This document shows positions 1-8,388 of a stretch of 14,000 nucleotides of DNA, one piece after another (the stretch's first letter is position 1; every line of letters begins with the position of its first letter). The notes beneath the pieces were generated by a model that saw nothing but the letters and a program-made list of their open reading frames with translations, searched no databases and was not told where the DNA came from. The position numbers were made by a program, and so were the translations under genes. The stretch comes from Gammaproteobacteria bacterium UBA2168 (GTDB taxonomy: Bacteria > Pseudomonadota > Gammaproteobacteria > Pseudomonadales > Azotimanducaceae), in contig DCWG01000144.1 of NCBI GenBank assembly GCA_002327525.1, positions 14,300 to 28,299 on the forward strand. Direction: 5' to 3'.

Positions 1-84
1 GGTGATGATCGTGTTGTTGAAGGAGGCATGGATGTGTGCCACACCGTCCGTCACTACTCGCTTGGCTTTCTTGCGTTCTGCCAT
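1..84 (-). CDS. rpsK: 30S ribosomal protein S11, 5' part only
   Basis: The 28 visible codons begin [14 protein letters not shown] and continue with the S11 signature [14 protein letters not shown], which matches the N-terminal region of bacterial S11. The gene runs off the left edge, so about three quarters of a typical ~129-residue protein is missing. S11 sits on the 30S platform next to S7 and S18 and helps shape the mRNA exit/E-site region. It follows rpsM by 43 bp, the normal order in the alpha operon, where rpsD, rpoA and rplQ would be expected next. The ATG at 84 is preceded by a purine-rich AAGAGAGAAA stretch serving as a modest ribosome binding site. Confidence 0.95.
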   Translation of the reverse strand, partial: MAERKKAKRVVTDGVAHIHASFNNTIIT

Positions 85-127
85 TTTCTCTCTTACCTGT
101 ATTCTGTATGCACTGTCTTTTCTACGC

Positions 128-484
128 TTACTTGCGAATCGGCCGGCGCGGGCCTTTGCGCGTACGCGCGTTGGTGCGCGTGCGCTGGCCATTTACCGGC
201 AACCCACGGCGATGGCGTATGCCCCGGTAGCAGCCGAGATCCATGAGGCGCTTGATATTCATCGACACCTCGCGCCGCAGATCGCCTTCGACCGGAAGGC
301 GCGCGATCTCACTACGTATCGCGTCGAGATCTGCTTCCGAAAGGTCCTGAACCCTCACAGACGGATCCACCCCTGCGCCCTCGCAGACCTTCTTTGCTGT
401 CGTACGGCCTACGCCATAGATATAGGTCAGCGAGATGCCAGCGTGCTTGTTGTCTGGAACGTTGATTCCGGCAATACGTGCCAT
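128..484 (-). CDS. rpsM: 30S ribosomal protein S13
   Basis: The protein has 118 residues, the same length as E. coli S13, and begins [19 protein letters not shown]. It has the helix-rich N-terminal domain ([13 protein letters not shown], about residues 21-33), followed by the [20 protein letters not shown] tract (about residues 88-107) and a basic C-terminal tail ending RRPIRK that reaches toward the P-site tRNA. S13 lies in the 30S head, pairs with S19 and forms intersubunit bridges with L5. The ATG at 484 has a CGGAG Shine-Dalgarno at good spacing. It is the first gene of the alpha operon in E. coli, where S4 represses at the rpsM leader; only 42 bp separate it from rpmJ here and I cannot identify an S4 pseudoknot by eye. 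Confidence 0.98.
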   Translation of the reverse strand: MARIAGINVPDNKHAGISLTYIYGVGRTTAKKVCEGAGVDPSVRVQDLSEADLDAIRSEIARLPVEGDLRREVSMNIKRLMDLGCYRGIRHRRGLPVNGQRTRTNARTRKGPRRPIRK

Positions 485-526
485 CAGTTACTCCGTTGTT
501 TTCCTTTTCCGCATCTGCGCCTGTAA

Positions 527-643
527 TCAACCCTGGCGCTGTTTGTGACGCGGTTCCGCACTGCAGATCACGCGCACCACACCCTGGCGCCGAACGATCT
601 TGCAGTTACGACATATCTTCTTGACCGAGGCTCTTACTTTCAT
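527..643 (-). CDS. rpmJ: 50S ribosomal protein L36, zinc-binding form
   Basis: This is a 38-residue ORF reading [20 protein letters not shown] and ending EPRHKQRQG, the standard length for L36. Cys11, Cys14, Cys27 and His33 form the zinc ribbon of the C-plus type, so this copy is the zinc-dependent one; genomes of this kind often carry a zinc-free paralogue elsewhere. L36 binds 23S rRNA near the base of the L7/L12 stalk and is added late in 50S assembly. It lies 29 bp after secY and 42 bp before rpsM, the usual end of the spc operon. The ATG at 643 is preceded by AGGAAGG about 10 bases upstream. Confidence 0.97.
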   Translation of the reverse strand: MKVRASVKKICRNCKIVRRQGVVRVICSAEPRHKQRQG

Positions 644-672
644 TGCTTACCTGCCTTCCTAACTCTGGCCCG

Positions 673-1998
673 CTAGCGCCGACCGCGCCCGTAGCCCTTG
701 AGATTCGATTTTTCCATCAGCTTCGCGTACTGACTGGACATCAGATGCGCCTGTACCTGCGACATGAAGTCCATGGCTACCACCACCACGATCAGCAGGG
801 CGGTGCCGCCGAGTTGAAAGGTGATGTTGAACGCCACGATCATGAACTCCGGCAGCAGGCAGACGAGTGTCACGTACAGCCCGCCGAATACCGTGAGCCG
901 GGTAACCACGTCGTCTATATAACGCGCGGTCTGTTGACCTGGCCTGATACCCGGCACGTAGGCGCCCTGCCGCTTCAGGTTGTCCGCCATGTCTTTCGGG
1001 TCGAACTGGATGGCGGTGTAGAAAAAGCTGAAGAAAATAATGCCCGCGGCAAACATCAGAATGTACAGCGGCTGGCCTGGCGAGAGCACGAGTGCTACTT
1101 CCTGCAGCCAGCCAAGACCCGGGCTCTGCCCGAACCATTGCGCCATCGATGCTGGCGCCAGCAACAGTGAGGAGGCAAAAATCGCCGGAATGACGCCAGC
1201 CATATTGATCTTCAACGGCAAGTGGCTGGTCTGGCCCTGGTACATTCTGCGGCCTTGCTGACGCTTGGCATAATTCACCGTGATGCGGCGCTGGCCACGT
1301 TCGACAAACACCACGAAACCGACTATGGCCACCGCGAACAGGCCGATAGCGAGTAATGCGATAATGTTGATATCACCCTGGCGTGCTGCCTCGAACGACT
1401 GTCCGATGGCTGACGGGAAACCCGACACAATGCCTGAGAAAATGATCAGCGAAATACCGTTACCTACGCCGCGCTCGGTGATCTGCTCACCAAGCCACAT
1501 CATGAACAGCGCACCGGTTACCAGCGTCACGATGGACACGAAGTAGAAAACTGGACCGCTGGTGAATGCGAGGCCCTGATTGGCGAGCGTGACGGTCAGC
1601 GAGAAGCCCTGGATGAGGGCGATGCCGAGGGTTCCGTAGCGCGTGTACTGAGTGATCTTGCGCCTTCCGGACTCTCCTTCCTTGCGCAGCTGCTGCAGCG
1701 CCGGATACATCATCGACATCAGGTTCATGATGATGCTGGAGGTGATGTAGGGGACCACACCGAGCGCGAGGATGCTCATGCGCTCGATCGCACCGCCGGA
1801 AAACATGTTAAACAGATCGAGAATGCCTCCCTGCTGCTGGTCGAAGAGTGCCGCGAGTCGGTCAGGGTTGATCCCCGGCAATGGAATGTGCGTTCCAATC
1901 CGGTAGACGAGCAAAGCAAACAACACGAACAGAAGACGGCTGCGGAGTTCCGCGATACCGGCCTGGTTGCCTGCTAATTGTCCTGGGGTGGATACCAT
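673..1998 (-). CDS. secY: Preprotein translocase subunit SecY
   Basis: The 441-residue protein (E. coli SecY has 443) forms the protein-conducting channel of the inner membrane with SecE and SecG, fed by SecA or by ribosomes. Ten hydrophobic segments are visible at roughly 22-40, 74-95, 121-141, 150-170, 182-200, 211-232, 268-288, 310-330, 368-388 and 394-412. Family marks include ERGVGNGIS (175-183), [15 protein letters not shown] (263-277) and [17 protein letters not shown] (395-411). The cytosolic loop around 232-262 is rich in Arg and Gln, as expected for the SecA/ribosome contact. The ATG at 1998 has a modest AGGTAA upstream. It lies 83 bp after rplO, and that gap contains a 42-bp element also found before rplN. 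Confidence 0.99.
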   Translation of the reverse strand: MVSTPGQLAGNQAGIAELRSRLLFVLFALLVYRIGTHIPLPGINPDRLAALFDQQQGGILDLFNMFSGGAIERMSILALGVVPYITSSIIMNLMSMMYPALQQLRKEGESGRRKITQYTRYGTLGIALIQGFSLTVTLANQGLAFTSGPVFYFVSIVTLVTGALFMMWLGEQITERGVGNGISLIIFSGIVSGFPSAIGQSFEAARQGDINIIALLAIGLFAVAIVGFVVFVERGQRRITVNYAKRQQGRRMYQGQTSHLPLKINMAGVIPAIFASSLLLAPASMAQWFGQSPGLGWLQEVALVLSPGQPLYILMFAAGIIFFSFFYTAIQFDPKDMADNLKRQGAYVPGIRPGQQTARYIDDVVTRLTVFGGLYVTLVCLLPEFMIVAFNITFQLGGTALLIVVVVAMDFMSQVQAHLMSSQYAKLMEKSNLKGYGRGRR

Positions 1999-2021
1999 TT
2001 ACCTGTACTGTTCTACCTGTG

Positions 2022-2063
2022 GATCGCAACCGACCGGCCTCATGCCCTTAGCCGCTCCCACAG
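2022..2063 (-). repeat. 42-bp repeated element, copy upstream of secY
   Basis: On the minus strand the copy starts CTGTGGGAGCGGC, has a 14-base variable centre, and ends CGGTCGGTTGCGATC. It matches the copy at 6169-6210 at 25 of 28 end positions with identical spacing. Here the ends extend into a CTGTGG / CCACAG stem. The GTRGGAGCGGC head resembles REP-type repeats of gammaproteobacteria. It fills about half of the 83-bp rplO-secY gap. Confidence 0.75.
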
Positions 2064-2081
2064 CATGTCGTCTCCTGCTAT

Positions 2082-2516
2082 CTACTCTTCTATCTTGCCG
2101 CCAGCCGCCTCGATGGCTTCCCTGGCGCCCCTGGTTACCGCGATGCCGGACACCGACACCGCACGATCGATGCCACCCGAGAGAATGATTCGCGCGCGGG
2201 TCTTGTCGCGACGTATGACATTGGCCGCCTTGAGCGTCTCCAGATTCACCGCGTCGCCTTCCACTCTTGCAAGCTCGCCAAGGCGCACCTCGGCCGTCAC
2301 TGCACCGATACGAGAGCGGAACCCGAATTTCGGTATGCGCATCTGCAACGGCAGCTGACCGCCTTCGAATCCGGGGCGCACGCCACCACCAGAACGAGAC
2401 TTCTGTCCCTTCTGGCCACGGCCAGCGGTCTTACCCCGCCCCGCGCCCGAACCCCGGCCCACACGGCGCTTCGCACGTCGAGCGCCTGTTGCTGCGTGGA
2501 GGTCATTCAACCTCAT
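2082..2516 (-). CDS. rplO: 50S ribosomal protein L15
   Basis: The 144-residue product (same length as E. coli L15) begins [20 protein letters not shown] and has the extended Gly/Arg/Lys-rich N-terminal arm that penetrates 23S rRNA (about residues 18-46), then the globular domain with [18 protein letters not shown]. The reading frame stays open upstream to 2657, but the ATG at 2516 is chosen because it matches the family N-terminus, has an AAGGAG site, and overlaps the rpmD stop as ATGA. L15 joins domain II of 23S rRNA late in 50S assembly. It is the last ribosomal protein gene before secY, as in E. coli. Confidence 0.98.
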   Translation of the reverse strand: MRLNDLHAATGARRAKRRVGRGSGAGRGKTAGRGQKGQKSRSGGGVRPGFEGGQLPLQMRIPKFGFRSRIGAVTAEVRLGELARVEGDAVNLETLKAANVIRRDKTRARIILSGGIDRAVSVSGIAVTRGAREAIEAAGGKIEE

Positions 2517-2704
2517 GTCTGCTCTCCTTCCACCCGGACCATGTAGCTGACCCGATTGATCATGCCACGCACCGAGGGGGTATCCTCCACCTCGACACTG
2601 TGGCCAATGCGTCGCAAACCCAGCCCCGCAACACAAGCCCGGTGCTTCTTCACGCAACCCGAAGTGCTCTTCACGAGCGTGACAACTATCTTCTTGTCGC
2701 TCAT
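2513..2704 (-). CDS. rpmD: 50S ribosomal protein L30
   Basis: This 63-residue protein contains [20 protein letters not shown] and [20 protein letters not shown], the two-strand/two-helix L30 fold, and is a few residues longer than the 59-residue E. coli protein at its C-terminus (VEGEQT). L30 binds at the junction of domains II and V of 23S rRNA near 5S rRNA. It starts 3 bp after rpsE and its TGA overlaps the rplO ATG by 4 bp, so translation of rplO is probably coupled to it. The Shine-Dalgarno (TTGGGGT) lies inside the end of rpsE. Confidence 0.97.
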   Translation of the reverse strand: MSDKKIVVTLVKSTSGCVKKHRACVAGLGLRRIGHSVEVEDTPSVRGMINRVSYMVRVEGEQT

Positions 2705-2707
2705 CGG

Positions 2708-3211
2708 TTAGACCCCAAGTTGCTCGACCGTCTTGCCTCGTTTCTCGGCCACCTGCTCCGGCGAGCGCATTTCAGTCAGGGCCTTGAATGTGGCGCGTAT
2801 CACGTTCACCGGATTGGTCGAGCCGTAGCACTTGGCAAGCACGTTGTGTATTCCCGCCGCCTCGAGTAAGGCACGCATCGTACCGCCCGCGATCACGCCG
2901 GTACCCTCGGATGCCGGTTGCATGTACACCTTCGAGGCACCATGCCGGGCGGTGAGCGGGTACCAGATGGTCGACCCATTCAGGTCGATGTCCACCATGT
3001 CACGGCGGGCCGCTTCCATGGCCTTCTGTATTGCCAGTGGCACCTCGCGCGCTTTGCCGCGGCCAAAGCCCACCCGGCCGTGTCCGTCACCAACCACGGT
3101 GAGTGCTGTAAAGCCAAAGATCCGGCCACCTTTAACTACCTTGGCCACCCGGTTCACCTGAACCAGCTTCTCCACCAGGCCTTCTTCGCGTACTTCGTCT
3201 GTATACGCCAT
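2708..3211 (-). CDS. rpsE: 30S ribosomal protein S5
   Basis: At 167 residues it has exactly the E. coli S5 length. The N-terminal double-stranded-RNA-binding-like domain contains [20 protein letters not shown] (about residues 19-38) and the loop [20 protein letters not shown]. The C-terminal domain has [21 protein letters not shown] and [20 protein letters not shown]5 sits at the 30S mRNA entry helicase site with S3 and S4; family mutations in these loops affect decoding fidelity or spectinomycin response, but nothing here suggests such a variant by eye. One base separates the rplR stop from this ATG. Confidence 0.98.
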   Translation of the reverse strand: MAYTDEVREEGLVEKLVQVNRVAKVVKGGRIFGFTALTVVGDGHGRVGFGRGKAREVPLAIQKAMEAARRDMVDIDLNGSTIWYPLTARHGASKVYMQPASEGTGVIAGGTMRALLEAAGIHNVLAKCYGSTNPVNVIRATFKALTEMRSPEQVAEKRGKTVEQLGV

Positions 3212-3212
3212 A

Positions 3213-3563
3213 TCAGAACTCCAAACCGGCTTCGCGAGCCGCTTCCGCCAAGGCTTTCACCCGGCCGTGATATTTGTATCCGGAACGGTCGAAAGCAACT
3301 TGTGTCACGCCCGCCGCCTTGCCGCGCTCACCAACCAGTGCTCCGACCCTGGCTGCTGCATCTATATTGCCCGTACCGCTACCGCGCAGAGTCTCATCAA
3401 GCGTTGAGGCCTGCGCGAGCACTGTCGTGCCGTCAGCAGAGATGATTTGTGCGTAGATGTGCTTCGGCGTGCGATGCACCGTGAGCCTCGTATCACCTTT
3501 TTCACGCATACGCATGCGTGTCTTTCTGGCACGTCGCAATCTCGACTGTTTCTTGTCCTGCAT
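3213..3563 (-). CDS. rplR: 50S ribosomal protein L18
   Basis: The 116-residue product (117 in E. coli) starts [20 protein letters not shown], a basic arm that binds 5S rRNA, followed by the typical [20 protein letters not shown] core and the C-terminal [25 protein letters not shown] motif (residues about 90-114). L18 works with L5 and L25 to incorporate 5S rRNA into the central protuberance. It is placed between rplF (5-bp gap) and rpsE (1-bp gap), the standard spc order. Start ATG at 3563. Confidence 0.98.
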   Translation of the reverse strand: MQDKKQSRLRRARKTRMRMREKGDTRLTVHRTPKHIYAQIISADGTTVLAQASTLDETLRGSGTGNIDAAARVGALVGERGKAAGVTQVAFDRSGYKYHGRVKALAEAAREAGLEF

Positions 3564-3568
3564 GTTTG

Positions 3569-4102
3569 CTACTTCTTCTTGGCTTCTTTGCGCCGCACGC
3601 GCTCGTTCGCGTACCGCACACCCTTGCCCTTATACGGCTCTGGAGGCCGCAATTTCCGGATCTCCGCTGCCACCTGGCCAACCAACTGCTTACTGGCGCC
3701 TTTGATCACGATCTCGGTCTGGCTAGGCGTTTCAACCTCGATACCCTCCGGCAGTGCGTACTGGACCGGGTGAGAAAATCCCAGGATCAGATTGAGTTTC
3801 TTGCCCCGCGCCTGCGCCCTGTATCCAACACCCTGCAGCTCGAGCCTGCGCTCGAAGCCCTCTGTCACACCGACGACCATGTTGTTCACCAGCGCGCGCG
3901 TCGTACCCGCGAGAGCACGCGAGGTTTTTGCATTGTCGCGTGCTGCAAATGTCAGTTTTCCCTCGCTTTCCGAAACCTCTACCAAACCATGCACCTCGTG
4001 CGCTAGCGCGCCCTTCGCACCCTTTACACTGACACTCTGTCCATCCAGTTTCACCTCGACACCGGTTGGCACTTCTACTGGATTGTTTGCTATTCGTGAC
4101 AT
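3569..4102 (-). CDS. rplF: 50S ribosomal protein L6
   Basis: Starting at the ATG at 4102 gives a 177-residue protein, the same length as E. coli L6, beginning [20 protein letters not shown]. The frame is open 14 codons further upstream, but that extension would overlap rpsH and does not match the family, so the internal start is preferred; AGGGAA precedes it. Two homologous beta-alpha domains are visible, with the signature [14 protein letters not shown] near the C-terminus (about residues 155-168) and a lysine-rich end (KEAKKK). L6 lies near the GTPase-associated centre and sarcin-ricin loop and is required late in 50S assembly. Confidence 0.98.
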   Translation of the reverse strand: MSRIANNPVEVPTGVEVKLDGQSVSVKGAKGALAHEVHGLVEVSESEGKLTFAARDNAKTSRALAGTTRALVNNMVVGVTEGFERRLELQGVGYRAQARGKKLNLILGFSHPVQYALPEGIEVETPSQTEIVIKGASKQLVGQVAAEIRKLRPPEPYKGKGVRYANERVRRKEAKKK

Positions 4103-4128
4103 CGAATTCCCTGCTATGAACACGCGTC

Positions 4129-4521
4129 TTAAAAGACGGTGCAAAGCACCTCGCCGCCAACACCCTCGTTACGGGCATTCTGGTCGGACATGACACCTTT
4201 GTTGGTACTCACGATCGCCACGCCCAGCCCATCGCGGACGCGCGGCAGATTGTCCGCGGGCTTGTACACTCGCAGGCCCGGTCGGCTGACGCGCACCAGT
4301 TCTTCTATCACCGCTGTGCCTTCGTGATACTTGAGCTTTACGCTCAGCTCCGGCTTACCACCTTCTTCGACGCTGTAACCCTCGATGTAGCCTTCACTTT
4401 CCAGTACCGCGCAGATGGCGGACTTGATGGTAGAACTGGGCATCGAGACGTCGGGGTGACTCGCGCTTTGTGCATTGCGTATGCGCGTGAGCATGTCTGC
4501 GATGGGATCCTGCATAGACAT
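4129..4521 (-). CDS. rpsH: 30S ribosomal protein S8
   Basis: The protein has 130 residues and opens [18 protein letters not shown], almost identical to the E. coli S8 N-terminus. The C-terminal RNA-binding half includes [17 protein letters not shown] and [20 protein letters not shown] (about residues 79-119). S8 binds helix 21 of 16S rRNA as a primary assembly protein. In E. coli it is also the translational repressor of the spc operon, binding a helix-21 mimic around the rplE start; I could not recognise that mimic here by eye. A strong AAGGAGA site precedes the ATG. It lies 20 bp after rpsN and 26 bp before rplF. Confidence 0.98.
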   Translation of the reverse strand: MSMQDPIADMLTRIRNAQSASHPDVSMPSSTIKSAICAVLESEGYIEGYSVEEGGKPELSVKLKYHEGTAVIEELVRVSRPGLRVYKPADNLPRVRDGLGVAIVSTNKGVMSDQNARNEGVGGEVLCTVF

Positions 4522-4541
4522 CTGTTCTTTCTCCTTGGAAC

Positions 4542-4847
4542 CTACCAGCTCGCCTTGACCAAGCCCGGCACGTCGCCGCGCATGGCTGCCTCACGCAGCT
4601 TGTTGCGGCCCAGCCCGAACTTCCGGTACACGGCGTGTGGGCGACCGGTTATGCCGCAACGTCGCTGCTGCCGTACGGGGGATGCGTTGCGCGGCAACTT
4701 CTGTAACTTAAGCTGAGCTTCCCAACGCTCGTCGTCCGCCGCGTGGCTATCGTTGATGATCTTTTTCAGTGCTTCACGCTTGGCCGCGTACTTGGCTACC
4801 GTTTTGGCGCGCTTCTTTTCGCGCTCGATCATGGACATTTTTGCCAT
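4542..4847 (-). CDS. rpsN: 30S ribosomal protein S14, zinc-free long form
   Basis: This is a 101-residue S14 of the C-minus type: it has a single cysteine and lacks the paired CxxC motifs of the short zinc form. The N-terminus is [20 protein letters not shown] and the conserved C-terminal part reads [20 protein letters not shown] followed by [19 protein letters not shown]. It binds the 30S head close to S3 and S10. The combination of zinc-free S14 with zinc-binding L36 is the same as in E. coli. The ATG at 4847 follows AAGGAAAGGAA, and the gene sits 27 bp after rplE. Confidence 0.98.
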   Translation of the reverse strand: MAKMSMIEREKKRAKTVAKYAAKREALKKIINDSHAADDERWEAQLKLQKLPRNASPVRQQRRCGITGRPHAVYRKFGLGRNKLREAAMRGDVPGLVKASW

Positions 4848-4874
4848 ATTCCTTTCCTTGCTCCTCTACTACCG

Positions 4875-5426
4875 CTATGCTGCTGTCTGGCCGCGGAAGG
4901 GGAAGTTGAAGCCGCGCAGCAGCTGCAGCGCCTCTTCGTCCGTTGGTGCCGTAGTCGTCACCGTGATGTTCAACCCGCGAATCTTGTCGATCTTGTCGTA
5001 ATCGATTTCCGCGAACACGATCTGTTCCGCGATACCCATCGAGAAGTTACCGCGCCCGTCGAAGGACTTGGGATTCAGGCCTCGAAAGTCCCGCGTACGC
5101 GGAATCGCGATACTGATCAGCCGCTCGACAAACTCGTACATGCGCCCGCGCCGCAGCGTGACCTTGCAACCGATGGGCCAGCCCTCACGAATCTTGAAAC
5201 CCGCCTCGGACTTTCGTGCGTTGGTCACAATAGGCTTCTGGCCCGCGATCAGCGTCATATCCGAAACTGCGTTCTTCATGACCTTCCGATCACCCACAGC
5301 ATCGCCCACGCCCATGTTCAGCGTAATCTTCTTGAGCCTCGGCACCTGCATCAGGTTTTTGTAACCCAATTCCTGCTGCAGCTGCGGCCGGATCTCTTCC
5401 ACGTATTCTTGGTACAGGTTAGACAC
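4875..5426 (-). CDS. rplE: 50S ribosomal protein L5
   Basis: The 183-residue protein (179 in E. coli) contains the typical [16 protein letters not shown] (about residues 26-41), [41 protein letters not shown] and C-terminal [11 protein letters not shown], slightly longer than the E. coli end. L5 binds 5S rRNA with L18 and contacts the P-site tRNA and S13 across the subunit interface. The start is a GTG at 5426, chosen because [12 protein letters not shown] aligns with the family N-terminus. It lies 5 bp after the rplX stop with little Shine-Dalgarno, so it is probably read by coupling. In E. coli this junction holds the S8 repressor site. Confidence 0.98.
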   Translation of the reverse strand: MSNLYQEYVEEIRPQLQQELGYKNLMQVPRLKKITLNMGVGDAVGDRKVMKNAVSDMTLIAGQKPIVTNARKSEAGFKIREGWPIGCKVTLRRGRMYEFVERLISIAIPRTRDFRGLNPKSFDGRGNFSMGIAEQIVFAEIDYDKIDKIRGLNITVTTTAPTDEEALQLLRGFNFPFRGQTAA

Positions 5427-5431
5427 TGTGT

Positions 5432-5746
5432 TTACTCGTCAATGATCTCGTTGGTGGACTTGTAGAAACGCACCTTTTCGCCATCTTCCTCGCGAAAGCC
5501 CACACGGTCGGCCTTTTCCGCATCCGGGTTCCAGATCGCCACGTTGGATACATCGATGGAACCTTCCTGTTCGACGATGCCGCCCGGCTGACCGGCGTTG
5601 GGATCGGGGCGAGTGTGCTTCTTGAGCATGTTCACACCCGTCACCAGCAGACGCCCGCCATCGAGTACGCGTAACACTTCGCCACGCTTGCCCTTGTCGC
5701 GGCCCGCGATCACGATTACTTCATCGTCTTGTTTAATCTTCAACAT
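5432..5746 (-). CDS. rplX: 50S ribosomal protein L24
   Basis: The 104-residue product equals the E. coli L24 length. A KOW motif lies in the N-terminal third ([20 protein letters not shown], about residues 7-26), followed by [16 protein letters not shown] and the acidic C-terminal part [20 protein letters not shown]24 is one of the two initiators of 50S assembly and lies beside the polypeptide exit tunnel. It is 31 bp after rplN and 5 bp before rplE, second in the spc operon as expected. The ATG at 5746 has only a weak purine tract (AGAGAAA) upstream. Confidence 0.98.
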   Translation of the reverse strand: MLKIKQDDEVIVIAGRDKGKRGEVLRVLDGGRLLVTGVNMLKKHTRPDPNAGQPGGIVEQEGSIDVSNVAIWNPDAEKADRVGFREEDGEKVRFYKSTNEIIDE

Positions 5747-5777
5747 CCGGTTTCTCTATCTGCCGCTGAAGCTTCTT

Positions 5778-6146
5778 TCACAGCACTTCTGGCGCGAGCG
5801 ATATAATGCGCATGAAGTTCTCGTTGCGTAGCTCGCGCGTGACGGGCCCGAATATCCGCGTTCCCACCGGCTGGTTCTGCTGATTGAGTAAAACCGCGGC
5901 ATTCTGGTCGAATCGGATGAGTGATCCGTCCGCACGACGCACGCCCTTCTTCGTACGCACGACCACCGCGTTCATCACCTGGCCCTTTTTGACCCGGCCA
6001 CGTGGGATGGCCTCTTTCACCGTCACCTTGATGATGTCACCGATACCGGCATACCGGCGGTGCGAGCCACCCAGCACCTTGATGCACTGCACCCGCCGCG
6101 CGCCGCTGTTGTCGGCGATGTCCAGCATGGATTCTGTTTGGATCAT
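5778..6146 (-). CDS. rplN: 50S ribosomal protein L14
   Basis: The 122-residue protein begins [20 protein letters not shown] and continues with CIKVLGG and the conserved [20 protein letters not shown] block, ending [14 protein letters not shown]. coli L14 has 123 residues. L14 lies on the 50S face that meets 16S rRNA (bridge B8) and is a target of the silencing factor RsfS. It is the first gene of the spc operon. The 77-bp gap upstream holds the 42-bp repeated element and a stem-loop, and I see no clear sigma-70 promoter for spc within it, so transcription may simply continue from the S10 operon. Confidence 0.98.
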   Translation of the reverse strand: MIQTESMLDIADNSGARRVQCIKVLGGSHRRYAGIGDIIKVTVKEAIPRGRVKKGQVMNAVVVRTKKGVRRADGSLIRFDQNAAVLLNQQNQPVGTRIFGPVTRELRNENFMRIISLAPEVL

Positions 6147-6168
6147 CTCTTTGTCTACCTAGTCGCTT

Positions 6169-6210
6169 GATCACGACCGACCGTCCTTCGGCCGGCTGCC
6201 GCTCCTACAG
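6169..6210 (-). repeat. 42-bp repeated element, copy upstream of rplN
   Basis: On the minus strand it starts CTGTAGGAGCGGC and ends CGGTCGGTCGTGATC, with a 14-base centre unlike that of the other copy. The centre and right arm form a stem CCGGCCG / CGGTCGG with loop AAGGA. It occupies the rpsQ-rplN gap, the boundary between the S10 and spc operons. Both copies are followed by AGGTAGA shortly before the next gene. Confidence 0.75.
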
Positions 6211-6223
6211 TTTCCTTTAATCG

Positions 6224-6511
6224 TTACGCAATGATGGTCGCGCGTTCGTCGACGCTCTTCAGCGTCCACGTCTTCATCTTCGAAATCGGCCGACACTCTT
6301 CGATGGTGACGGTGTCGCCGATATTGCAATCATTGTTCTCATCGTGTGCGTGCAACTTGGTGGAACGGCGTACCACCTTGCCGTAAACCGGGTGACGCAC
6401 ACGGCGTTCCACCAGTACGGTGATGCTCTTTTCCATCTTGTTGCTCACCACGCTGCCCGTGGCGGTGCGACGATTGACTCGTCTGTCTTCAGACACGCTG
6501 TTCTCAGCCAC
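6224..6511 (-). CDS. rpsQ: 30S ribosomal protein S17, N-terminally extended
   Basis: The core matches S17 well: [40 protein letters not shown] and [19 protein letters not shown]. At 95 residues it is longer than the 84-residue E. coli protein, mainly from a charged N-terminal stretch [19 protein letters not shown]. The start is a GTG at 6511, supported by a full AGGAGG six bases upstream, and the gene overlaps the end of rpmC by 8 bp. S17 is a primary 16S-binding protein (5' domain) with an OB fold. It closes the S10 operon, as in E. coli. Confidence 0.97.
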   Translation of the reverse strand: MAENSVSEDRRVNRRTATGSVVSNKMEKSITVLVERRVRHPVYGKVVRRSTKLHAHDENNDCNIGDTVTIEECRPISKMKTWTLKSVDERATIIA

Positions 6512-6695
6512 GGGTGGCCTCCTGAATCACAGTTTTGATGCGCGCGATATCACGGCGCGTTTCTTCCAACAGGTGCGTCTGGCCCAGCTGGCCGCTCGCT
6601 TTCTGCATGCGCAGGTGAAACTGCTCTTTTCGCAGCTTCAGGAGCTCTTCGTTCAGCTCCTCGGGATTCTTATCCCGGTAATCACTCGCTTTCAT
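6504..6695 (-). CDS. rpmC: 50S ribosomal protein L29
   Basis: The 63-residue sequence (same length as E. coli L29) begins [20 protein letters not shown] and contains [17 protein letters not shown] then [13 protein letters not shown], the two-helix antiparallel coiled coil of the family. L29 sits at the tunnel exit beside L23 and takes part in docking SRP and other nascent-chain factors. Its ATG follows the rplP stop with no spacer and it ends inside rpsQ, so the three genes form a tightly coupled cluster. Confidence 0.98.
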   Translation of the reverse strand: MKASDYRDKNPEELNEELLKLRKEQFHLRMQKASGQLGQTHLLEETRRDIARIKTVIQEATRG

Positions 6696-7109
6696 CTACA
6701 TCACCGTCCGTTTCACGAAGGCGGTCTCAAACGGCAACTTGGCCGCGGCCAGCATAAATGCCTCGCGCGCCGTCTCTTCCGTCACACCTTCCATCTCGTA
6801 CAGCACGCGGCCGGGCTGAATCTGCGCGATCCAGTATTCGACGCCGCCCTTACCCTTACCTTGGCGTACTTCCAGCGGCTTTTTCGTGATCGGTTTGTCA
6901 GGAAAGACCCGTATCCAGATCTTGCCGCCCCGCTTGACGTGGCGCGTGATGGCCCGACGACCGGACTCGATCTGACGCGCGGTCAGACGCCCACGCCCAA
7001 CGGCCTTCAGTCCGTACTCACCGAAGCTGACCTTGCTGCCCCGGTGCGCCAGGCCGCGATTGCGTCCTTTCTGCTGCTTTCTGAATTTGGTTCTTTTTGG
7101 CTGCAGCAT
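6696..7109 (-). CDS. rplP: 50S ribosomal protein L16
   Basis: The 137-residue protein (136 in E. coli) opens [20 protein letters not shown] and contains [40 protein letters not shown] and [19 protein letters not shown]16 organises the A-site and peptidyl-transferase region late in 50S assembly. Arg82 in EVRQGKGKG aligns with the E. coli arginine (Arg81) hydroxylated by the YcfD-type oxygenase, so that target is conserved; whether the enzyme exists here cannot be seen. It starts 3 bp after rpsC. Confidence 0.98.
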   Translation of the reverse strand: MLQPKRTKFRKQQKGRNRGLAHRGSKVSFGEYGLKAVGRGRLTARQIESGRRAITRHVKRGGKIWIRVFPDKPITKKPLEVRQGKGKGGVEYWIAQIQPGRVLYEMEGVTEETAREAFMLAAAKLPFETAFVKRTVM

Positions 7110-7112
7110 GGC

Positions 7113-7763
7113 TTATCCCTCTGCCACCTCTTCGTTGCCGATAATCTCGCCCTTGAACACCCACACCTTAATACCCAGCACACCGTAGGTGGTCTGCGCC
7201 TCCCAGGTCGCGTAATCGATGTCCGCACGCAGCGTGTGCAACGGCACGCGCCCTTCGTGGTAGACCTCGGAGCGAGCTATCTCAGCTCCGCCCAGGCGCC
7301 CGGCTACTCTCACCTTGATACCTTCCGCACCCAGACGCATCGCGTTCTGGATCACCCGGCGCATCGCGCGGCGAAACTGCACGCGGCGTTCCAGCTGTTG
7401 TGCGACGTTCTGCGCCACGAGCAGTGCATCGAGTTCGGGTTTGCGAATCTCCTCTATGTTGACGTTTACCGGCACGTTCATGATCCCCGCCAGCTCCTGG
7501 CGCAGGCGCTCCACGTCCTCGCCCTTCTTACCGATCACCACGCCGGGTCGGGCCGTGTAAATGGTGATGCGCGCCGTCTGCGCCGGACGCTCTATCTCGA
7601 TACGGCTGACAGAGGCTTGCGCCAGGCGCTTGCGCAGGTAGTCGCGAACCTCCAGGTCATTGAGCAGGTACTCCGGATAAGTCTTCTTGTCCGCGTACCA
7701 GGTGGACGTATGGTCCTTGACGATGCCTAGGCGAATGCCGGTGGGATGTACTTTCTGACCCAT
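7113..7763 (-). CDS. rpsC: 30S ribosomal protein S3
   Basis: The sequence begins [20 protein letters not shown] and has a KH domain with the GKKG loop at residues 78-81 in [20 protein letters not shown]. The C-terminal domain includes [20 protein letters not shown] and [21 protein letters not shown]3 sits at the mRNA entry pore and contributes to the ribosomal helicase. At 216 residues it is shorter than E. coli S3 (233): it stops soon after [10 protein letters not shown], without the lysine-rich tail. That tail is variable among bacteria, so this looks like natural length variation rather than a break. Gaps of 3 bp on both sides. Confidence 0.98.
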   Translation of the reverse strand: MGQKVHPTGIRLGIVKDHTSTWYADKKTYPEYLLNDLEVRDYLRKRLAQASVSRIEIERPAQTARITIYTARPGVVIGKKGEDVERLRQELAGIMNVPVNVNIEEIRKPELDALLVAQNVAQQLERRVQFRRAMRRVIQNAMRLGAEGIKVRVAGRLGGAEIARSEVYHEGRVPLHTLRADIDYATWEAQTTYGVLGIKVWVFKGEIIGNEEVAEG

Positions 7764-7766
7764 ACT

Positions 7767-8099
7767 CTACTCGTCCGTGACCGTCACGGTGATGTGACAG
7801 CTGCGTTTGAAAATTCGATCCGCTCGCCCCTTGGCGCGCGGTTTGATGCGCTTCATGGTTAGCCCTTGGTTGACGAAGATCTCCGAGATCTTTAGCTCGT
7901 CCACGTCCGCGGCCTCGTTGTTTTCAGCGTTGGCGATGGCCGATTCCAATACCTTGCGCACCAGTACGGCACCTTTCTTGGTGCTGAACGTGAGGATGTC
8001 CAGGGCATTCGCCACAGGCTTGCCACGCACCTGATCTGCTACTAGCCGCGCCTTCTGAGGCGACACACGCAGGCGTTTTGCAGTTGCACTAACTTGCAT
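7767..8099 (-). CDS. rplV: 50S ribosomal protein L22
   Basis: The 110-residue protein has the E. coli length and reads [20 protein letters not shown] at the start, with [15 protein letters not shown] in the middle. The C-terminal beta-hairpin ([20 protein letters not shown], about residues 82-101) is the part that lines the exit tunnel, where family variants alter macrolide response and SecM/TnaC-type stalling; no deletion of the loop is apparent. L22 is an early 50S assembly protein touching all 23S domains. It lies 11 bp after rpsS and 3 bp before rpsC. Confidence 0.98.
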   Translation of the reverse strand: MQVSATAKRLRVSPQKARLVADQVRGKPVANALDILTFSTKKGAVLVRKVLESAIANAENNEAADVDELKISEIFVNQGLTMKRIKPRAKGRADRIFKRSCHITVTVTDE

Positions 8100-8110
8100 C
8101 TCTTAAGCTC

Positions 8111-8386
8111 CTAGCGCCGCGCCTTGCGGTCCGCCGCATGGCCGCGATACGTGCGGCTCGGCGCAAACTCGCCCAGTTTGTGGCCCACCATGTCTTCATT
8201 GATGAAGATCGGTATATGCTGGCGACCGTTGTGCACGGCGATCGTGAGTCCAACCATGTCCGGCAGAATCATCGAACGTCGCGACCAGGTCTGGATGGGC
8301 CGCTTCTCGTTGTTGGCAACCGCAACCTCCACCTTCTTCATCAGATGCAGATCCACGAAAGGCCCTTTGCGTAGCGATCTGGGCAC
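8111..8386 (-). CDS. rpsS: 30S ribosomal protein S19
   Basis: The 91-residue product (92 in E. coli) contains [50 protein letters not shown] and [21 protein letters not shown]19 binds the 30S head and pairs with S13. The start codon is GTG at 8386, fixed by the invariant PRSLRKGPF sequence and by TAGGAG seven bases upstream, inside the end of rplB. The gap to rplB is 2 bp. Confidence 0.98.
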   Translation of the reverse strand: MPRSLRKGPFVDLHLMKKVEVAVANNEKRPIQTWSRRSMILPDMVGLTIAVHNGRQHIPIFINEDMVGHKLGEFAPSRTYRGHAADRKARR

Positions 8387-8388
8387 GT

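Noticed and set aside
2514..2657. Upstream in-frame extension of rplO
   Set aside because: The extension overlaps rpmD almost entirely, and family alignment plus AAGGAG support the ATG at 2516.
5380..5450. S8 repressor-binding structure around the rplX-rplE junction
   Set aside because: Expected from E. coli, but I could not recognise the helix-21-like core by eye; a covariance search is needed.
6147..6223. Separate promoter for the spc operon before rplN
   Set aside because: No -35/-10 pair with acceptable match and spacing was found; the gap is mostly the 42-bp repeated element.
7113..7130. Frameshift truncating the S3 tail
   Set aside because: rplP starts 3 bp after the stop with normal operon spacing, and the S3 tail is naturally variable.
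6420..7730. A 436-codon open frame on the plus strand across rpsQ, rpmC, rplP and rpsC
   Set aside because: It is antisense to four well-matched ribosomal genes and its length is explained by GC-rich codon use on the other strand; it has no recognisable domain.
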